Positions 15,669 to 19,497 of a DNA stretch of 19,497 nt are shown here, piece by piece. Source of the stretch: Gorillibacterium sp. (GTDB lineage: Bacteria; Bacillota; Bacilli; Paenibacillales; NBRC-103111); the NCBI GenBank assembly GCA_014380705.1, contig JACMJI010000227.1:1-19497 (forward strand), given 5' to 3'. The notes below the pieces were generated by a model, which was not told where the DNA came from, searched no databases, and saw only the letters and a list, made by a program, of their open reading frames with translations. The stretch's first letter is position 1. The number at the start of each line of letters is the position of its first letter. The translations under genes and the position numbers were made by a program.

Positions 15669-16187
15669 TCACCCTATCTCCTCGTTAGTAAGTGGTCTTA
15701 CTTCCTGGTGGCTCTGCACCGGAACGATTACAGCATCTTCTCCAAGCAAAGCATCCTCGGGAAAAGGGAGCCACTTACGTCCTTCTGTCACATCTGAAAG
15801 GAAGCCTTCCGACATTTCAAACCCTACTATTCTTTTATCCACTTTTTCATCAAAGTAAACATCCTCAACCAAACCTAATTCTTGTCCGTTTTTTGTAAGG
15901 ATCGGCAAACCAATAATTTTCTTGTCCTGAAAAAGAAAAAATGCATTCTCCATCACGGGACAATCCGTATTAATCGGTTTCTCTTGAACCGTAACCGCAT
16001 CCTCCCCAAGTGACACTGTATCATCAAGCTCCACAGCTCTAGGGGCAGTCAGCCAAGTTTTGGTCTCTAATAAAATACACCGAATTTGCCAGTTTGAATC
16101 AAACATCATATCTTTAACGGTGCCGATCCGCCGACCTGTCTTTAGATCAATCACAGGCAAGCCGACAATATCCCTTGCCTTACGCAA
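15669..16187 (-). CDS. yrrD: PRC-barrel domain protein, two repeats (YrrD-like)
   Basis: Soluble protein of 172 residues made of two PRC-barrel repeats. The first (about 1-75) reads DIVGLPVIDLKTGRRIGTVKDMMFD...LGEDAVTV. The second (about 88-157) reads KIIGLPILTKNGQELGLVEDVYFD...LGEDAVIV. The internal duplication is clear. PRC-barrel proteins act as small interaction or scaffold domains (RimM, photosynthetic reaction centre H, sporulation YlmC/YmxH), but no specific role is established for this type. The start is a TTG at 16187, eight bases after GGAGG; no upstream ATG exists. It probably heads a PRC-barrel/zinc-ribbon/AI-2E operon. B. subtilis YrrD, from the same neighbourhood, is the likely orthologue. 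Confidence 0.85.
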   Translation of the reverse strand: MRKARDIVGLPVIDLKTGRRIGTVKDMMFDSNWQIRCILLETKTWLTAPRAVELDDTVSLGEDAVTVQEKPINTDCPVMENAFFLFQDKKIIGLPILTKNGQELGLVEDVYFDEKVDKRIVGFEMSEGFLSDVTEGRKWLPFPEDALLGEDAVIVPVQSHQEVRPLTNEEIG

Positions 16188-16223
16188 GACAATCCCCTCC
16201 CCACAACAAGTACCTAAGCGTCT

Positions 16224-16232
16224 ATTATCACA
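16224..16232 (-). promoter_or_regulatory. Possible extended -10 promoter for the PRC-barrel operon
   Basis: TGTGATAAT on the minus strand is an extended -10 element (TGn plus GATAAT), without a convincing -35. It lies about 35 bases upstream of the TTG start, in the 112-base gap after yrvO. Confidence 0.3.
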
Positions 16233-16299
16233 GATAGCTTATGTTGGGCGGAAAAATTGTAAATTATTCACAAGGTCAATAAACGTGAGACATTTATCA

Positions 16300-17448
16300 C
16301 TACTTACGTATTTGACGGCACACGGTTGCAACAATTTTTGCCGCTCGTACAATTTCTTCCTCGGTATTCGTCACACCAAAGCTAAAGCGAATCGCAGATC
16401 GAATCCTTTCCTGACTGAGCCCCATCGCTTCGAGAACGTGCGAGGGCTGAAACGAGCCAGACGTACAAGCCGACCCACTGGCTGCAGCCACACCGGCCAT
16501 GTCCAGATTCATCAGCATGGTTTCGGCTGTAATCTCTCTAAAACTTAGATTGAGAATTTGCGGCAAACGATGCTCCTCGTTTCCATTCACGCTGATAATC
16601 GCATCTTCGGGAAGCTCTATACGAAGCGTCTGAAGCATAAGTGTGCGAAGCCTTTCAAGTTTACTAGACTTATCATTCAACGTTTCCATTGCTAACTCCA
16701 CAGCTGCGGCAAAACCCACCGCACCCGGAACATTCTCGGTGCCTGCCCGTCGATTTCGCTCCTGTGATCCACCGAATTGCTGAGGCTTCAGCTTTACACG
16801 ATCAGAGACATACAAAGCCCCAATTCCTTTAGGACCACTAATTTTATGGGAAGAAATACTTAGCAGATCAATTCCGAGCTCCACGGGCTCAAGCTTCATT
16901 GAACCAAAGGCTTGTACCGCATCAACATGAAAAAAAACGCCAGCAGCACGAGCGATCGCACCGATTTCGGCTATCGGCTGTAGGGTTCCCGTTTCATTGT
17001 TGGCAACCATCATCGTGATGAGGAAGGTGTCTGGCTCGAGAGCTTGCTTTACCGATTCCGGGGCTACCCGGCCTGACTCGTCAACAGGCAAGTAAGTAAC
17101 TCGAACGCCTAACTCTTCTAGACGCTTGCATGCATGCAGTACGGCGTGATGCTCGGTTTGGCTTGTAATCACGTGACCTTGAAATTCGCGCTTGGCCGCT
17201 GTTCCAAGAATGGCAAGGTTGTCGCTTTCAGTTCCGCCACTGGTAAGAACAATGTTCTTACCGGGCACCTTGAGTGCTGCGCCAATCCGGTCCCTCGCGT
17301 GCATGACAGCTACCACCGCAGCGCGACCAAAAGAATGGATGCTGGATGGGTTGCCATAATGCTCCGTCATATAAGGCAGCATCTTCTCTACCACCTCACG
17401 ACTGACTGGAGTGGATGCTGCATGGTCCAAATAGATTAGTGAATTCAT
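16300..17448 (-). CDS. yrvO: Cysteine desulfurase YrvO (NifS/IscS family), likely sulfur donor for MnmA
   Basis: PLP enzyme of 382 residues that takes sulfur from cysteine to form an enzyme persulfide plus alanine. In B. subtilis, YrvO passes sulfur directly to MnmA for tRNA s2U34. Seen here: IYLDHAASTP at the N-terminus, the HVDAVQAFG cofactor motif, SSHKISGPKG with the PLP lysine (K202), and the active cysteine in SGSACTSGSFQPSHVL (C328). The active loop is of the long, IscS-like type, and the QERNRRAGTENV loop is present. The GTG at 17457 and ATG at 17451 lie too close to the AGGTGG ribosome site. The ATG at 17448, five bases after it, is chosen. The Shine-Dalgarno sequence overlaps the end of cymR, so the two form an operon. 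Confidence 0.93.
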   Translation of the reverse strand: MNSLIYLDHAASTPVSREVVEKMLPYMTEHYGNPSSIHSFGRAAVVAVMHARDRIGAALKVPGKNIVLTSGGTESDNLAILGTAAKREFQGHVITSQTEHHAVLHACKRLEELGVRVTYLPVDESGRVAPESVKQALEPDTFLITMMVANNETGTLQPIAEIGAIARAAGVFFHVDAVQAFGSMKLEPVELGIDLLSISSHKISGPKGIGALYVSDRVKLKPQQFGGSQERNRRAGTENVPGAVGFAAAVELAMETLNDKSSKLERLRTLMLQTLRIELPEDAIISVNGNEEHRLPQILNLSFREITAETMLMNLDMAGVAAASGSACTSGSFQPSHVLEAMGLSQERIRSAIRFSFGVTNTEEEIVRAAKIVATVCRQIRK

Positions 17449-17457
17449 CATGTCCAC

Positions 17458-17877
17458 CTAAATATAGAACATATAATTGTCATATTTGCCTTTATCCTCG
17501 AATCTCACTAAAGATTGCAGGGTTGTGGAATCTAAAACATCCGCGATGCTATCACGAATTCTCATCCATAGATCTCGCTTCGCCGGATCATCCTCGTCGG
17601 TAAAATCTACGGGGCTGATCGGTCCCTCCAGTACGCGGATAATATCTCCTGAGGTGATGGCATCGGTAGGACGAGAAAGCACGTAGCCACCATAAGCGCC
17701 ACGAATACTTTTGACTAGACCCGCATTACGCAAAGGGGCAATGAGCTGCTCCAAATAATGCTCCGACAGGTTATGTTTAGCAGCGATACTTTTAAGTGAA
17801 ATGGGCCCGTCCCCTTCTCGGGCAGCAAGCTCCATCATGATCGTTAATCCGTAGCGTCCTTTTGTTGATATTTTCAA
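17458..17877 (-). CDS. cymR: Rrf2-family regulator of cysteine metabolism CymR
   Basis: Transcription factor of 139 residues whose sequence closely follows B. subtilis CymR (KISTKGRYGLTIMMELA, SLKSIAAKHNLSEHYLEQLIAPLRNAGLVKSIRGAYGGYVLSRP, ITSGDIIRVLEGPISPV). In Bacillus it represses sulfur-uptake and cysteine-synthesis genes in a complex with CysK. The winged helix covers about 1-75. There is no cysteine at all, so unlike IscR it cannot hold an iron-sulfur cluster. The frame opens at a GTG at 17883, but the TTG at 17877, seven bases after GAGG, gives the family N-terminus M-KISTKG. It is immediately followed by yrvO and diverges from mnmA. Confidence 0.93.
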   Translation of the reverse strand: MKISTKGRYGLTIMMELAAREGDGPISLKSIAAKHNLSEHYLEQLIAPLRNAGLVKSIRGAYGGYVLSRPTDAITSGDIIRVLEGPISPVDFTDEDDPAKRDLWMRIRDSIADVLDSTTLQSLVRFEDKGKYDNYMFYI

Positions 17878-17957
17878 GGTCACACCTCTTCATCGTTTAT
17901 ATGTATCATTTGAAGCACTTGTAATTTTATTTATCATGTTGAAAGATTACAGTCATT

Positions 17958-17987
17958 ATTATATAATCCCTATCGGATATATGGTAA
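17958..17987 (-). promoter_or_regulatory. Promoter of cymR-yrvO
   Basis: TTACCA (17987-17982) and a perfect TATAAT (17963-17958) with an 18-base spacer on the minus strand. They lie about 80 bases upstream of the cymR start. An imperfect dyad ATAATCC/GGATAT (about 17963-17980) fills the spacer. Confidence 0.65.
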
Positions 17988-18038
17988 CATAAACAGCTTC
18001 TCCAGAAAACCGCGATGGCAAACTTTTTCAAATAGATA

Positions 18039-18047
18039 TGTTACAAT
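18039..18047 (+). promoter_or_regulatory. Extended -10 promoter of mnmA
   Basis: TGTTACAAT on the plus strand: a TGn motif followed by TACAAT, one mismatch from consensus. There is no good -35 at the usual distance. Transcription would start near 18054, about 63 bases before the mnmA ATG. It diverges from the cymR promoter about 50-80 bases away. Confidence 0.6.
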
Positions 18048-18086
18048 GATTTAAATCTGCAAACTGCTATGACTCTAGATGAATAA

Positions 18087-19229
<1,143 letters not shown>

Positions 19230-19270
19230 GCGAATCCCACCCAAGTCTTTAAGTTGATATAACAGAAAAC

Positions 19271-19330
19271 AGCGCTAAACTTCGTGCTTCCTCCTGATTG
19301 GGGAGAATACGCGATGGTCTAGCGCTTTTT
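19271..19330 (+). terminator. Terminator after mnmA, possibly bidirectional
   Basis: AGCGCTA (19271-19277) pairs with TAGCGCT (19320-19326). Inner pairings TCGTG/CGCGA and CTTCCTCC/GGGGAG make a long interrupted stem, followed by TTTTT (19326-19330). On the minus strand the stem runs into TGTTTTCTG. It may therefore also stop the convergent kinase gene. Confidence 0.8.
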
Positions 19331-19361
19331 ATGTCTTGATAGATAAATGTTGACGTATTCA

Positions 19362-19497
19362 TTATGAAGCTTCAAGCTCGGAAACCTGAGGGATGCGGAT
19401 GATTACGGACGTTCCCATCTCGATACTGCTCGTTATCGTCACTCCATAACTCTCTCCGTATTCCAGCTTGATGCGATCATCTACATTTCGTATTCCA
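19362..19497 (-). CDS. Sensor histidine kinase, C-terminal fragment (cut by window edge)
   Basis: The last 44 codons of a minus-strand gene that enters from the right edge. GIRNVDDRIKLEYGESYGVTITSSIEMGTSVIIRIP matches the end of the HATPase domain of LytS/YesM-type histidine kinases. The usual form is GLxNVxxRLxLxYG...G..I.S....GT.V.I.IP, where the first part follows the G1 box and GTSV is the G2-type glycine motif. The stop TAA is at 19362-19364. Such kinases normally pair with an AraC- or LytR-type response regulator, which would lie outside the window. The sensor type and signal cannot be told. Confidence 0.8.
   Translation of the reverse strand, partial: GIRNVDDRIKLEYGESYGVTITSSIEMGTSVIIRIPQVSELEAS

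Noticed and set aside
16060..16548. Plus-strand open frame of 162 codons
   Set aside because: It runs antisense across the ends of the PRC-barrel and yrvO genes, and its composition is that of a shadow frame.

Overview
The window reads as a chromosomal segment of a low-to-mid GC, spore-former-type Firmicute, most likely Paenibacillus or a close relative. The reasons are Bacillus-like gene order, strong AGGAGG-type ribosome binding sites, frequent TTG/GTG starts, an alanine T-box leader and consensus sigma-A promoters. Nearly everything is on the minus strand, so the genes read from right to left. Only mnmA (18117-19229) is on the plus strand.

Layout, right to left. A truncated sensor histidine kinase C-terminus enters at the right edge (19362-19497, minus) and converges on mnmA. 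mnmA diverges from cymR-yrvO: the cysteine-metabolism repressor CymR and the cysteine desulfurase that normally supplies sulfur to MnmA for tRNA 2-thiouridine. Next come a two-repeat PRC-barrel protein (YrrD-like), a small zinc-ribbon protein and an AI-2E-family permease (YrrI-like). The feoA-feoB1-feoB2 ferrous iron cassette follows, with feoB split into two overlapping genes. Then come a stand-alone SGNH/GDSL hydrolase and alaS behind a T-box riboswitch. Downstream is the conserved Bacillus block yrzL(IreB)-ruvX-yrzB-DUF1292 paralogue, a strong terminator, then mltG-trhP1-trhP2 and another terminator. The left end holds a methyl-accepting chemotaxis protein, a repeat-rich tail and about 170 bases with no recognisable gene.

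How it fits together. From memory of the B. subtilis map (not checked here), the backbone cymR-yrvO-mnmA ... yrrD ... yrrI-alaS-yrzL-ruvX-yrzB-mltG-(yrrM)-yrrN-yrrO is the same neighbourhood. Two themes recur. The first is tRNA wobble U34 chemistry: MnmA with its sulfur donor at one end, and the TrhP1/TrhP2 hydroxylation pair at the other. The second is sulfur and iron supply: CymR, YrvO and Feo.

Differences from the Bacillus arrangement stand out. mnmA is inverted relative to cymR-yrvO. The feo cassette and the SGNH gene sit between yrrI and alaS. The yrrM/trmR methyltransferase is missing between mltG and trhP1. There are two tandem DUF1292 genes. Most of the window is conserved housekeeping DNA. 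The least explained parts are the regulatory region of the split feo operon (repeated DtxR-like dyads plus a leader hairpin with a U-run) and the nested repeats behind the chemotaxis gene. I see no prophage, insertion sequence, CRISPR array, tRNA or rRNA.
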